A DNA stretch of 64,000 nt, taken from assembly GCA_965224415.1 (NCBI GenBank), contig CBDCZB010000005.1:1-64000 (forward strand), read 5' to 3'. This document shows positions 8,820-17,246 of the stretch, piece by piece (the first letter of the stretch is position 1; each line of letters opens with the position of its first letter). This stretch comes from DAOUJI01 sp965224415 (GTDB lineage: Bacteria > Chloroflexota > Dehalococcoidia > Lucifugimonadales > JAGWBF01). The translations under genes and the position numbers were made by a program. Under the pieces are notes generated by a model. It saw nothing but the letters and a program-made list of their open reading frames with translations. It made no database searches and was not told where the DNA came from.

Positions 8820-9275
8820 GGCAGACTTCGGTCCACAACGCGGCAATGATCAGCTTCCTGCGGCCAGTGGCCTCAACGGCAGAGCGGAACGCCTCTTCTT
8901 CCCAGGCGTTGACTGCCTTACGGTCGATGGCTATAACGTCCGGCAGCAGCTTCCGGAGCTCCTCAACGGTGTCTCCCTGATAACCCGCGCCGACACCTAT
9001 GGTGGAAAGGACGATCGGTAAGTCGAACATTGTCGCCGCTTTGGTGAGGGCGGCCACGTTATTTAGCAGGACCCGGCGGTCGATGGACTTGGTCCCATCG
9101 ATCAGGGACGGCTGAAAGTCGATCAGAATGAGGGCAGCGTTCTCCGGGGTTAGCAAATGATCGGTAGCTGGGTCTCGCTTTGTTTGGTTCGTCATCTTCA
9201 GCGCTCCTATCTGAATTGGCTGTTGTCGGTGTTGTATTCGTGCCTTGGGCCAAGGACTCGGACGGTCATCCGCAT

Positions 9276-9749
9276 TCACTGGCAGTCAGTTTCTTCCTCC
9301 CTGTGTACGGCGGTTTGGGCGTTCCTCAGCATTCGCTCTACCGTTAGAATCATGACCTCTTGCTCTTCCTCTGAGATGCCTGCCAGAAATTTGGCGTTAT
9401 TGGCCTGTACACACTTGGCCAACTCCGGCACCAGGCTCCTCCCCGCTTCCGTCAAGTCCAGCCTCACTAAGCGGCGGTCCCGAGACTGGCGCCGCCTTCG
9501 GATGAGTCCTTTCGCCACCAATTTGGCCACCTGCCGACTTATGGCTGCGGCATCAATCGGAATGACTCGTGACAGACCAGTCAGAGTGTTCGCTTCCCTC
9601 CTGTAGCACATCTCGAGGATAGCCCACTGGACAGGGCTAACGTCGAACGGCGCCAGCTCCTGCCCCAACCCCTTTCGCATCGACGATGCCAGGCTGCCTA
9701 CCCAATAACCGAGTCCACCGTGTACTTGTTCTTCGGATTCGGGTGCCAT
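9276..9749 (-). CDS. MarR-family transcriptional regulator
   Basis: A 157-residue winged-helix regulator. The central region (about residues 35-100) includes the recognition helix in AAAISRQVAKLVAKGLI and the wing RRRRQSRDRRLVRLDLT. A promoter ends 7 bp upstream of the ATG at 9749, so the mRNA probably begins at or beside that ATG without a leader. The ATG at 9770, 21 bases further upstream, would lie inside the promoter. The gene precedes the isochorismatase-like hydrolase and probably controls it; MarR proteins usually repress their own operon and respond to phenolic ligands. Confidence 0.88.
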   Translation of the reverse strand: MAPESEEQVHGGLGYWVGSLASSMRKGLGQELAPFDVSPVQWAILEMCYRREANTLTGLSRVIPIDAAAISRQVAKLVAKGLIRRRRQSRDRRLVRLDLTEAGRSLVPELAKCVQANNAKFLAGISEEEQEVMILTVERMLRNAQTAVHREEETDCQ

Positions 9750-9756
9750 GTTGGAT

Positions 9757-9785
9757 ATTTTACTTGCCATATCATTCTTTGTCAA
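9757..9785 (-). promoter_or_regulatory. marR promoter, start of a probably leaderless mRNA
   Basis: On the minus strand TTGACA (9785-9780), 17 bp, TAAAAT (9762-9757). The expected start point, 6-8 bases on, falls at the ATG of the regulator (9749). The AT-rich stretch upstream (about 9786-9815) is a plausible operator region, but I see no clean palindrome. Confidence 0.65.
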
Positions 9786-9893
9786 ATCAACTATTAAATT
9801 ATCAAACAACGTCCAAGCCAAATTGGACTCTCGTTAACCATCAGCGACGGGACCTCGGCAGTTCCTCGGCAGCCCTCCGCTAATTAAGACCAC

Positions 9894-10112
9894 CCACTGA
9901 AAGACTTCCGTGAAGGCGCCCTTATGGCCGCCAACCTAGGGGACGACGCTGACACCACCGCCGCAATCTACGGCCAGATCGCAGGGGCCTATTACGGAGT
10001 AGAAGCCATACCGCTCGAATGGCGGGCACGGCTCACAATGGCGTCGGAAATCACGGCCATAGCGGACAGCCTCTACGACCACGCGCGGCGGTCCTTGGAA
10101 AGCCGATGTTAA
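9894..10112 (+). pseudogene. ADP-ribosylglycohydrolase, C-terminal remnant
   Basis: About 70 residues ending an ADP-ribosylglycohydrolase (DraG-like) domain: DFREGALMAANLGDDADTT, then AAIYGQIAGAYYG and the IPLEWR tail. GDDADT carries the metal-binding aspartates. In frame, a TAA stop (9891-9893) lies directly upstream and the N-terminal 200 or so residues are absent. An internal ATG at 9924 could start only a 62-residue piece. Intact members reverse ADP-ribosylation; this fragment is unlikely to work. Confidence 0.8.
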
Positions 10113-10342
10113 GGTGGCGAGGTCCAGGTGTCCAAGTTCCAGCGGAGGCCGGTTGCAAGGATGTCGCCCTGAATCTTGACCTTGTGCCGAAGACTGCCAA
10201 TTAGGTCGGCGCTGCCTGAGTCGTAGGGCACGACCCTGGCGATAGGCTTGCCGTCCTTGGTTATGATTAACCCGTCGGCGGCTAGCCCGTCCAACAGGGC
10301 CATACATCGTTCCTGAAATGTTTCGGCTTCAATCGTATTCAT
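10109..10342 (-). CDS. Phd/YefM-type antitoxin, orphan
   Basis: A 77-residue protein with the Phd/YefM N-terminus (FQERCMALLDGLAADGLIITKDGKPIARVVP). Its tail, GDILATGLRWN, resembles a toxin-binding segment. The start has GGAGTGG upstream. In intact modules a PIN or RelE-type toxin follows immediately, but here the gene ends on the remnant glycohydrolase, with a 4-bp overlap on the opposite strand and no toxin. It is either an orphan antitoxin or the surviving half of a lost module. By family analogy it would bind DNA and repress its own promoter. Confidence 0.82.
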   Translation of the reverse strand: MNTIEAETFQERCMALLDGLAADGLIITKDGKPIARVVPYDSGSADLIGSLRHKVKIQGDILATGLRWNLDTWTSPP

Positions 10343-10476
10343 CGTGCCACTCCGGTTTGCCTGCTCCCATTATACGCCGTCACGCGCCTAATCCGAGTTC
10401 CTATGCTCAAACTTGATGTGACGCCCGCTATATGGCTGCCCGCAGGCAAGCGGCTTAGACCCGCTAGCGGATTCCC

Positions 10477-10505
10477 TTGGCGTATAGGCGTGGGAGCGCT
10501 AGAAT
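10477..10505 (+). promoter_or_regulatory. Promoter of cimA-thrC
   Basis: TTGGCG (10477-10482), 17-bp spacer, TAGAAT (10500-10505). The predicted start near 10512 gives a leader of about 43 bases before cimA. Confidence 0.55.
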
Positions 10506-10554
10506 AGGTCGTAATCAGGCCGGAAACGGCGCTTCCAACTAGCCAGAGGTCGAA

Positions 10555-12177
10555 ATGCCGCCCACCATCGAACTATACGACACCACCTTAAGGGACGGCG
10601 CCCAGTACGAGGGCATCTCCCTGTCCGTTGACGACAAGCTGGGCATAGCTCACAAGCTTGACGAGTTGGGAATCCACTACATCGAAGGGGGTTGGCCAGG
10701 TTCCAACCCCAAGGACGCCGAGTTTTTCGAGCAGGCCCACAACCTGAAGCTGAGCAACGCTGTCCTAACCGCCTTTGGCGCTACCCGTAAGGCCAACATA
10801 ACCCCAGACCAGGACGACAACCTCCGGGCATTACTGGACGCCGGCACGTCAGTGGTAACCCTGGTGGGAAAGTCTTGGGACCTGCACGTCCACGAGATAC
10901 TCAACACGTCCCTAGAGGAAAACCTGGCGATGGTGCGGGACTCCATATCCTACCTGGCAGAGCAGGGCAAGCGGGTCTTCTTCGACGCCGAGCACTTCTT
11001 CGACGGCTACAAAGCCAACGAGCCTTACGCGATGGCGGTGGTCAACTCTGCTGTGGAAGCCGGGGCCGAGTCGGTGGTGCTGTGCGACACCAACGGAGGC
11101 ACGCTCCCCAGCGAGATCGTACGCATCGTCGGCAGGGTGAGGGAGACTACCCGTTCGACAGGCTCAGGGCAGGCCCCGGTGGTCCTGGGCATACACACCC
11201 ACAACGACTCTGATACAGCCGTGGCGGGAGCTTTGGCCGCGATTGAGGCGGGGGTGACACAGGTCCAGGGAACCATCAACGGGTACGGCGAACGGTGCGG
11301 CAACGCCAACCTGCTGTCCATTGTCGCGAACCTGAAGGCCAAGTTGGGCTTCGACTGCGTCACCGACGAGCAGCTGGAGTCTCTGACTGAAGTGAGCAAG
11401 TATGTCGCCGAGGTGGCCAACATGCCCCACCTTTCGGCCCACCCCTACGTAGGAGTGAGCGCCTTCGCCCACAAGGGCGGCCTCCATGCTCAGGCAGTGG
11501 CCAAGGTTGACCATAGCTATCAGCACATCGACCCCCACACCGTGGGCAACGCGAAGCGGGTCCTGGTCTCGGAACTGTCCGGCAGAAGCAACATCCTGTA
11601 TAAGATCAAAGAGTTGGGCATGGGTGTCGAGGTTGACCAGCAAACGGCCCGGCGGCTCCTCGAAGAAGTCAAACTTCTGGAGAGCAAGGGCTTCCAGTAC
11701 GAGGGGGCGGAGGCCTCCTTCGAGTTGCTGGTCAGGAGGATGTCTCCGGACTTCACGCCTCCCTTCCAACTGGTGGACTTCATGACCATGATCGAAGGCC
11801 GCGGCAACGTCAACAGCCACGGCGATATAAAGGCCCAGGTCATGCTCAAGGTGAAGGTGGGCGACGAAGTGATGCACACCGCCGCCGACGGAGTCGGGCC
11901 CGTCAACGCCCTCGACCACGCCTTGAGGAAGGCGCTGCTCCGGTTCTACCCCAACCTGGAGGCGGTGCGGCTAATTGACTACAAAGTGCGGGTCGTAGAG
12001 CAGGAGCAGGGGACCGAGGGCGTCGTAAGGGTCTTAATCGACTCCACCGACGGCCACCGCCACTGGAGCACGGTGGGGGCCTCGGAGAACATCATCGAGG
12101 CGAGTTGGATGGCCCTTTCGGACAGCTTCGAATACTGGCTCGTGAGGAACGGCCAAGCCCTCGCCAAGCCTGCCTAG
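10555..12177 (+). CDS. cimA: (R)-citramalate synthase
   Basis: A 540-residue HMGL-like TIM-barrel enzyme condensing pyruvate and acetyl-CoA to citramalate, the entry to threonine-independent isoleucine synthesis. N-terminal DTTLRDGAQ, the metal-binding LGIHTHNDS and GYGERCGNAN mark the catalytic domain (about 1-280). The C-terminal LeuA-dimer/allosteric domain (about 400-525) is present, as in feedback-regulated members. DTTLRDGAQ with YEGISLS fits the CimA subgroup better than LeuA. Residues about 200-206 are encoded by a copy of a dispersed repeat. thrC follows after 19 bp, so the two are probably co-transcribed. Confidence 0.92.
   Translation: MPPTIELYDTTLRDGAQYEGISLSVDDKLGIAHKLDELGIHYIEGGWPGSNPKDAEFFEQAHNLKLSNAVLTAFGATRKANITPDQDDNLRALLDAGTSVVTLVGKSWDLHVHEILNTSLEENLAMVRDSISYLAEQGKRVFFDAEHFFDGYKANEPYAMAVVNSAVEAGAESVVLCDTNGGTLPSEIVRIVGRVRETTRSTGSGQAPVVLGIHTHNDSDTAVAGALAAIEAGVTQVQGTINGYGERCGNANLLSIVANLKAKLGFDCVTDEQLESLTEVSKYVAEVANMPHLSAHPYVGVSAFAHKGGLHAQAVAKVDHSYQHIDPHTVGNAKRVLVSELSGRSNILYKIKELGMGVEVDQQTARRLLEEVKLLESKGFQYEGAEASFELLVRRMSPDFTPPFQLVDFMTMIEGRGNVNSHGDIKAQVMLKVKVGDEVMHTAADGVGPVNALDHALRKALLRFYPNLEAVRLIDYKVRVVEQEQGTEGVVRVLIDSTDGHRHWSTVGASENIIEASWMALSDSFEYWLVRNGQALAKPA
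11153..11170 (+). repeat. Dispersed repeat inside cimA
   Basis: GTTCGACAGGCTCAGGGC, a short element recurring in degenerate form at 43743-43762 and 43804-43825. Here it is in frame and adds a short loop before the HTHND strand of citramalate synthase. Confidence 0.6.
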
Positions 12178-12196
12178 CGGCCCGGGACAGTTATTC

Positions 12197-13534
12197 ATGG
12201 AATTCGACTCCTGGTTTCAATGCAGCCTCGGATGCCCCGGACGTTACCGTCTGACGGAGATCATCTATCGCTGTCCCCATTGTCAGGGTCTGCTGGAAGT
12301 CGCCCACGACCTTGAGAAGCTTCGCCAGCGCAGTCCCCAAGAGTGGAAGACCCTCTTCGACGACCGCTATATGAGGACCAAGTTCCCCTATGGCAGCGGC
12401 GTCTGGGGCAAGAAGGAGTGGGTCTACCCGGGCCTCGACGACAACAACGTAGTCTCCATATATGAGGGAGGCACCAACCTCTTCTGGGCCGAACGGTTTG
12501 GCCATGCGCTGGGCCTGGAGGACCTGTGGGTCAAGCAGTGCGGAAGCTCCCACTCAGGCTCGTTCAAGGACCTCGGCGTGACGGTCCTGGTGTCGGCGGT
12601 AAAGGAACTCATCAGCCGGGGGGCGGACGTGGAGGCGGTGATTTGCGCCTCCACCGGAGACACTTCGTCGTCGGTGTCGGCTTATTGCGCCGCCGCCGGA
12701 ATTCCGGCGGTGGTCATCCTTCCCAGAGACAAGGTCTCGCCCGCCCAGCTTATCCAACCCATCGCCAACGGAGCCATCACCCTGGCCCTGGACACCGACT
12801 TCGACGGCTGCATGGCCATCGTGCAGAAGCTCAGCGAAGACCGTAGGTTCTACCTGGCCAACTCCATGAACTCGCTGCGCATCGAAGGGCAGAAGACCAT
12901 CTCAGTGGAGATGGTGCAGCAGTTCGATTGGGAGGTCCCCGACTGGGTAATCATCCCCGGCGGCAACCTGGGGAACACAGCGGCGATAGGCATGGGGTTC
13001 CTTATGTTGCGGGACCTGGGGCTGATAGACAGGCTGCCCCGAATCGTATGCGCGCAGGCGGCCAACGCCAATCCCTTGTACCTGAGCTACCTCACAGGGT
13101 TCGAGGAGTACAACCCCGTCGTGGCCCAACCCACAGCGGCCAACGCCATCCAAATCGGCAACCCGGTGAACGTGTCCAAGGCTATACGGATTCTGAAGCA
13201 GTTCGACGGCGTGGTGGAGCAGGCCACCGAGGACGAGTTGGCCCACGCCTCGGCGCTGGCGGACACAACGGGACTCTTCACCTGTCCCCACACAGGAGTG
13301 GCCCTGGCGGCGCTCATAAAGTTGGCGGAGCGGGGCGAAATCGGTCCCAACGAGCGAACCATCGTGGTGTCGACAGCCACGGGGCTAAAGTTCGTGGACT
13401 TCAAGAGGGGCTACCATGAAGGCCTGTTGGCCGGAGTGGACCCCAAGCTGGCTTTCAAGCCCATCGAGTTGCCCAACGACTACAATGCTGTGGTCAACGC
13501 CGTCTCCCGCGCTGCCGAAAAAGCCGGACGCTAG
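12197..13534 (+). CDS. thrC: Threonine synthase
   Basis: A 445-residue PLP-dependent enzyme (fold type II) converting O-phosphohomoserine to threonine. An N-terminal cysteine motif (CSLGCPGRY...CPHC) suggests a zinc-binding segment, as in some archaeal-type ThrC. The Schiff-base lysine is Lys124 in SGSFKDLG, and the phosphate-binding loop is GGNLGNTAAIG. It follows cimA by 19 bp, which places two independent routes towards 2-oxobutanoate/isoleucine precursors in one transcript. Confidence 0.93.
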   Translation: MEFDSWFQCSLGCPGRYRLTEIIYRCPHCQGLLEVAHDLEKLRQRSPQEWKTLFDDRYMRTKFPYGSGVWGKKEWVYPGLDDNNVVSIYEGGTNLFWAERFGHALGLEDLWVKQCGSSHSGSFKDLGVTVLVSAVKELISRGADVEAVICASTGDTSSSVSAYCAAAGIPAVVILPRDKVSPAQLIQPIANGAITLALDTDFDGCMAIVQKLSEDRRFYLANSMNSLRIEGQKTISVEMVQQFDWEVPDWVIIPGGNLGNTAAIGMGFLMLRDLGLIDRLPRIVCAQAANANPLYLSYLTGFEEYNPVVAQPTAANAIQIGNPVNVSKAIRILKQFDGVVEQATEDELAHASALADTTGLFTCPHTGVALAALIKLAERGEIGPNERTIVVSTATGLKFVDFKRGYHEGLLAGVDPKLAFKPIELPNDYNAVVNAVSRAAEKAGR

Positions 13535-13543
13535 CCCAGCCGC

Positions 13544-14779
13544 CTATTCCCGCGGCACGTTGGACGTGACGCCCTCCGCCTCCATCGCCGCAAACTCGTC
13601 CTCAGAAAGCCCCAGCAGTTCCCTGAACACGTAGTCGTTGTGCTGCCCGAGCAGAGGCGCTGGGCTGGACACGCCACCGGGGGTCTTGCTGAGTTCCCAG
13701 AACCGGCCCAGCATCGGGAAAGTTCCGGCCTCTGGATGAGTAACGTCGACTAGGAACTCGCGCGCTTTCAGTTGTGGATCAGCGCCCAGCTCAGCCACCG
13801 ACGCGACTTGGCCGGCCGGAACTCCCGCTTCTTGTAGCTGTTTGGCCACGTCGATGTGGTCCAGGTCTTTGGTCCAATCCGATATGAGCGGGTCCAGCTC
13901 TGCCTGGTTCTTCCAACGGCTAAGAGAGTCGGCGAAACGCAGGTCTGCGGCCCACTCTTCATGGCCCGCCACCCGGCAGAGCACTTCCCACTGTGTATCG
14001 TTCCCTACGGCTATGGCCACCCACTTATCGTCTCCACGGCAAGGGTAGCAGTTGTGGGGCGCTCGGAAGACGTGCTTGTTGCCCCTCTGAGACTGGACCC
14101 GTCCGTTCATGGAGTAGTCCATTATCGTTTCGCCAAAGAACCTGATAGCCGCTTCCTGCTGGGCGAGGTCGATGTACTGGCCCTTGCCGGTGCGTCTCCG
14201 GTGGTGGAGGGCCGCCAGAACGGCGCCGAGGCCGCTCAATCCGCCGACGGGGTCGGTGTAGGCCCCGATGTACTGGGGACCCCGGTCCTCGTACCCCGAA
14301 ATTCCCACCAGGCCCGACATTGGAGAGAGATTCGATCCCTGGCCCAGGTAGTCCTTGTGGGGGCCCGTGGCGCCGAACGCGGGCAGGGAGAGCATGATTA
14401 TGTCGTCCTTGACCTCCCTGAGACTATGGTAGCCCAGCCCCAGGCCCGGCATGACCCTGGCAGAGAAGTTTTCGACTACCACGTCCCCTATGGCTACAAG
14501 CCGCTTGAAGACATTCTTTCCCTGCTCCGTAGTCAGGTCCAGCGTCACGCCCATCTTGGAGCGGTTGCGCGAGTTGAATGCGCCGCGCCGGTTGTAGGGG
14601 CGTTCTCCCCGTTCTCCTCCAGGGAGGGAACCATAGCGGCGGGTGTTGTCCACGCGACGGGCCGACTCGACCTTTATCACCTGGGCTCCCATGTCGCCCA
14701 TCGCCTTGGTCGCGAAGGGTCCAGCCCATATCTGGGAACAGTCGATGACCCGTATGCCTTCCAGCGGCTTTGCCGGCAT
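13544..14779 (-). CDS. CaiB/BaiF family III CoA-transferase
   Basis: A 411-residue CoA-transferase moving CoA between carboxylates through an aspartyl-CoA anhydride. The N-terminus (GIRVIDCSQIWAGPFATKAM, then GAQVIKVES) is the family signature, and the length is typical. It is the last gene of the minus-strand operon that begins at 18437 and follows a second, only distantly similar CoA-transferase by 18 bp. Paired, non-identical family III subunits form heteromers in known systems such as BbsEF, so the two may make one enzyme. The substrate is unknown; a CoA donor such as succinyl-CoA is inferred. Confidence 0.92.
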   Translation of the reverse strand: MPAKPLEGIRVIDCSQIWAGPFATKAMGDMGAQVIKVESARRVDNTRRYGSLPGGERGERPYNRRGAFNSRNRSKMGVTLDLTTEQGKNVFKRLVAIGDVVVENFSARVMPGLGLGYHSLREVKDDIIMLSLPAFGATGPHKDYLGQGSNLSPMSGLVGISGYEDRGPQYIGAYTDPVGGLSGLGAVLAALHHRRRTGKGQYIDLAQQEAAIRFFGETIMDYSMNGRVQSQRGNKHVFRAPHNCYPCRGDDKWVAIAVGNDTQWEVLCRVAGHEEWAADLRFADSLSRWKNQAELDPLISDWTKDLDHIDVAKQLQEAGVPAGQVASVAELGADPQLKAREFLVDVTHPEAGTFPMLGRFWELSKTPGGVSSPAPLLGQHNDYVFRELLGLSEDEFAAMEAEGVTSNVPRE

Positions 14780-14797
14780 TGGTTCCCCGTCCTTATC

Positions 14798-16009
14798 CTA
14801 GATGACCCCTGCGTTTCTCAGCTTGACCAAGTCCTCTTTCGAGTATCCCAAGCGGCCACAGTAGACCTCAACGTTGTGCTCACCCAACAGTGGCGCCCTG
14901 CCGGGCTGCCAGGGAGTCTCGCTCATGATGAAGGGAGCGCCAGGATAGGTGAGAGGCCCGGCCTCTGGATGGTCGGCCTCCACCCAGTATCCCCGCTCCT
15001 TCAGGTGGACTGAGGCGGCCAGGTCGGCTGCCGTGGCGTTGAAGCCGAATGGGAGGCGACTCTGCTGGGCCTCGTCGTATGCCTCGGCCTTGGTGCGGGC
15101 CGAGGTCCAGCGGCTGAAGAGAAGCCTGATGTCTTGCTCGTGGGCGACTCTGCCCTCGGGAGTCGCAAAGCGGGGGTCTTCCAGGTCGGGGTCCTGCATG
15201 AGGCCCAGAAGCCTGTTCCACGAAGTCAGGTTGGCGATGGGCAGGGCTACGTTGATGGAGCCGTCCTTGGTGGGGAACGACCCGAAATCGCCAATATACC
15301 AGCCGTGGCCTGAGCGGTTGGCCCTGGCGGGAAGGGTCCCGTCGTAGAGGTAGTTGGAGAAGCCCACTTCCGTCAGGGATGCGAGACATTCCTGCACTGA
15401 TACGTCTACGTGCTGCCCTTCTCCCGAAACGTCTCTGTAGGCCAGCGCCACCATAGACGCCACAAAGGTCTGGCAGCCGGTGTGGTAGCGGCTCATCCAG
15501 CCTCCTGTCTTCACAGGTTCCCTGTCCGCGTCTCCCAAGTGGTGGATGTTGGCCGCCGTGGCCAACCCAATCAGGTCAGTGTCCAGCCAGTCCCTATGAG
15601 GCCCCGTCTGGCCGTATGGAGTGAGGGAGGTCATCACGAGGGCAGGGTTCAACTCCGCAAGCTCCTCGTAGCTAAGCCCCCAAGCCTCCATCGTGCCGGG
15701 CGCGAAGGTCTCTATGAGAAAGTCGGCTTGCTTGACCAGCTCTCGGAGGATTTTCTGGCCAGTGGCCGTATCAAATTCAAGCGTGACGCCCTTCTTGCCC
15801 ATGTTGAGGTACAGAAAGGCCCCGCTCTTTTCGGGGTGAGGCTCGTCGTTGGGAAAGGGCCCCAGCGACCGGGTGCAGTCGCCCTGCCCCGGAGGCTCGA
15901 CTTTGATTACCTCGGCGCCCAGTCCGGCAAAAAAGGCCGTAGCATAGGGGCCGCCGAACCCCTGAGTCAAGTCGATTACAACCATATCCTGGAGGGCCTG
16001 CTCCGGCAT
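14798..16009 (-). CDS. CaiB/BaiF family III CoA-transferase
   Basis: A 403-residue family III CoA-transferase with MVVIDLTQGFGGPYATAFF, GAEVIKVEPPG and the RSLGPFP loop. Its start codon overlaps the stop of the enoyl-CoA hydratase gene (ATGA), which indicates tight translational coupling. It probably works with the product of 13544-14779. The pair at 21616 and 22911 has the same arrangement, and 22911 is the closer relative of this gene (shared RSLGPFP, HPEKSG and LLGQH/LLGEH segments). Confidence 0.92.
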   Translation of the reverse strand: MPEQALQDMVVIDLTQGFGGPYATAFFAGLGAEVIKVEPPGQGDCTRSLGPFPNDEPHPEKSGAFLYLNMGKKGVTLEFDTATGQKILRELVKQADFLIETFAPGTMEAWGLSYEELAELNPALVMTSLTPYGQTGPHRDWLDTDLIGLATAANIHHLGDADREPVKTGGWMSRYHTGCQTFVASMVALAYRDVSGEGQHVDVSVQECLASLTEVGFSNYLYDGTLPARANRSGHGWYIGDFGSFPTKDGSINVALPIANLTSWNRLLGLMQDPDLEDPRFATPEGRVAHEQDIRLLFSRWTSARTKAEAYDEAQQSRLPFGFNATAADLAASVHLKERGYWVEADHPEAGPLTYPGAPFIMSETPWQPGRAPLLGEHNVEVYCGRLGYSKEDLVKLRNAGVI

Positions 16010-16788
16010 CAGCGGCCCTTCCAGACGGGAGGCCGCTTTTCGACGAAGGCTCTTGCGCCCTCCGCCCGGTCTTCGCTGGCATAAACGTCAGGGCCGACGT
16101 TTAGAAGCATGGCGTCGCGTATGGTGAGGCCTGCCCCCTTGTAGGAGTTCTCCTTGGTTCTCCTGACCGAAAGGGGGGCGCACTTCATAACGCGTTCCGC
16201 CATCTCGACGGCGGCGTCCATCAGTTGCTCTCTTGGGACGATTTGGTTGATTAGCCCGTATCGCTTCAACTCTTGCAGGTCATAGGGTTCGGCGGTAAAG
16301 AGCATCTCGTTGGCGATTGCGTGGGGAAGGCGCCGGGACAGCATGACCGAGCTGAGGCGCGCGCCCAGCCCTCTGCTGGCCTCCGGGAAAGCGTAGCGGG
16401 TGTTGTCGGCGGCGATGCGGATGTCGCAGCACAGGGCCACTTCCGCGCCGCTGCCCAGGCAGTGGCCGTGGACGGCGGCTATGAGGGGCTTGAAGGTCTC
16501 CAGCATGGTCTCGTAGAGGAGTGGAGCATTGGTCTTGTGGACCACGCCAGGGTTGGCTTTGTCCATCTCCACCGAATCCTTCAGGTCGTGCCCGGCGCTG
16601 AAGGCCCGGTCACCGGCTCCCGTGACGATGGCCACCCACGAGTAGTCGTCCTCCCGGTATTGGAGAAAGGCGTCGGTAAGCTCGCCTGCGACGGCGTTGC
16701 CAAGAGCGTTCAGCCTGTCGGGCCTGTTTATCGTGATGAAGGCGATGCGGTCCCGCGTTTCGTACTGGACGAACTGGTAGCTGCTCAC
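16009..16788 (-). CDS. Enoyl-CoA hydratase/isomerase
   Basis: A 259-residue crotonase-fold protein. FSAGHDLKDS and the oxyanion-hole loop GHCLGSGAEVALCCD are present, followed by the Glu-containing EASRGLG region. It would hydrate a trans-2-enoyl-CoA or isomerise a related thioester. It lies between the DUF35/thiolase-like pair and the CoA-transferase pair, in the position a hydratase would hold in a short beta-oxidation pathway. No acyl-CoA or hydroxyacyl-CoA dehydrogenase is present in this operon. Confidence 0.9.
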   Translation of the reverse strand: MSSYQFVQYETRDRIAFITINRPDRLNALGNAVAGELTDAFLQYREDDYSWVAIVTGAGDRAFSAGHDLKDSVEMDKANPGVVHKTNAPLLYETMLETFKPLIAAVHGHCLGSGAEVALCCDIRIAADNTRYAFPEASRGLGARLSSVMLSRRLPHAIANEMLFTAEPYDLQELKRYGLINQIVPREQLMDAAVEMAERVMKCAPLSVRRTKENSYKGAGLTIRDAMLLNVGPDVYASEDRAEGARAFVEKRPPVWKGR

Positions 16789-16800
16789 AGCATATCCGTC

Positions 16801-17217
16801 CTAGGCGGGCTCGAACAGGGGCAGGGAGACCTCTCCCTCGCCCTGGTCTTCCCACTTCACCTTGACCCTCATGCCGCACTGGATGCCCTTTGTGGGGTCT
16901 TCTACGCCCACGATGTTGGACATGATGCGGAACCCTTCGTCCAGGTCCACGTACGCTATCGCATAAGCGCCCATGTCCTTGAAGGCCGGGTGGCGGCTCT
17001 GCATCACGACGGAGAAGGTGTATACCTGGCCCTCACCCTTGGAGACGTTCCATTTCAGGTCCGTTGAGCCGCACTTGGTGCAGTGAGACCGGGGATAGAA
17101 TACGACCTCGCTGCACTGATTGCAGTCCTGGTAAGCGAGCTCGTGTCGCTTTGTGGCTTCCCAGAAGGGTTCCGTGTCCGGCTCGGGGAAACGGGGTTGT
17201 GGTCTAAGTGGAGGCAA
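16801..17217 (-). CDS. DUF35 zinc-ribbon/OB-fold protein, thiolase partner
   Basis: A 138-residue protein with a rubredoxin-like zinc ribbon (Cys32, Cys35, Cys46, Cys49) followed by an OB fold (GEGQVYTFSVVMQ, AYAIAYVDLDEG). DUF35 proteins form complexes with thiolase-superfamily enzymes such as BbsB, ChsH-Ltp2 and archaeal acetoacetyl-CoA thiolase. The start is a TTG 8 bases after AAGGAGA, 29 bp after the thiolase-like stop codon. The longer frame to 17319 would overlap that gene by 73 bp and adds nothing family-like. Confidence 0.88.
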   Translation of the reverse strand: MPPLRPQPRFPEPDTEPFWEATKRHELAYQDCNQCSEVVFYPRSHCTKCGSTDLKWNVSKGEGQVYTFSVVMQSRHPAFKDMGAYAIAYVDLDEGFRIMSNIVGVEDPTKGIQCGMRVKVKWEDQGEGEVSLPLFEPA

Positions 17218-17246
17218 TTCGAATCTCTCCTTGCGTGGGTCTATGC

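Larger units (their letters stand above)
7360..9195 (-). pseudogene. Isochorismatase-family hydrolase split by IS630 insertion
   Basis: Two halves of one cysteine hydrolase lie on either side of the IS630 copy at 7594-8819. Removing the element and one TA restores a single 203-residue frame reading WTEVCL-VFPALD across the join. The predicted triad is Asp26 (LIDFQ), Lys93 and Cys125. The element sits in the codon after Cys125, so the catalytic cysteine stays in the left fragment but the C-terminal third is severed. The start is an ATG with AGGAGC upstream, 80 bp behind marR in the same orientation. The perfect repair of the frame indicates a recent insertion. Confidence 0.93.
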
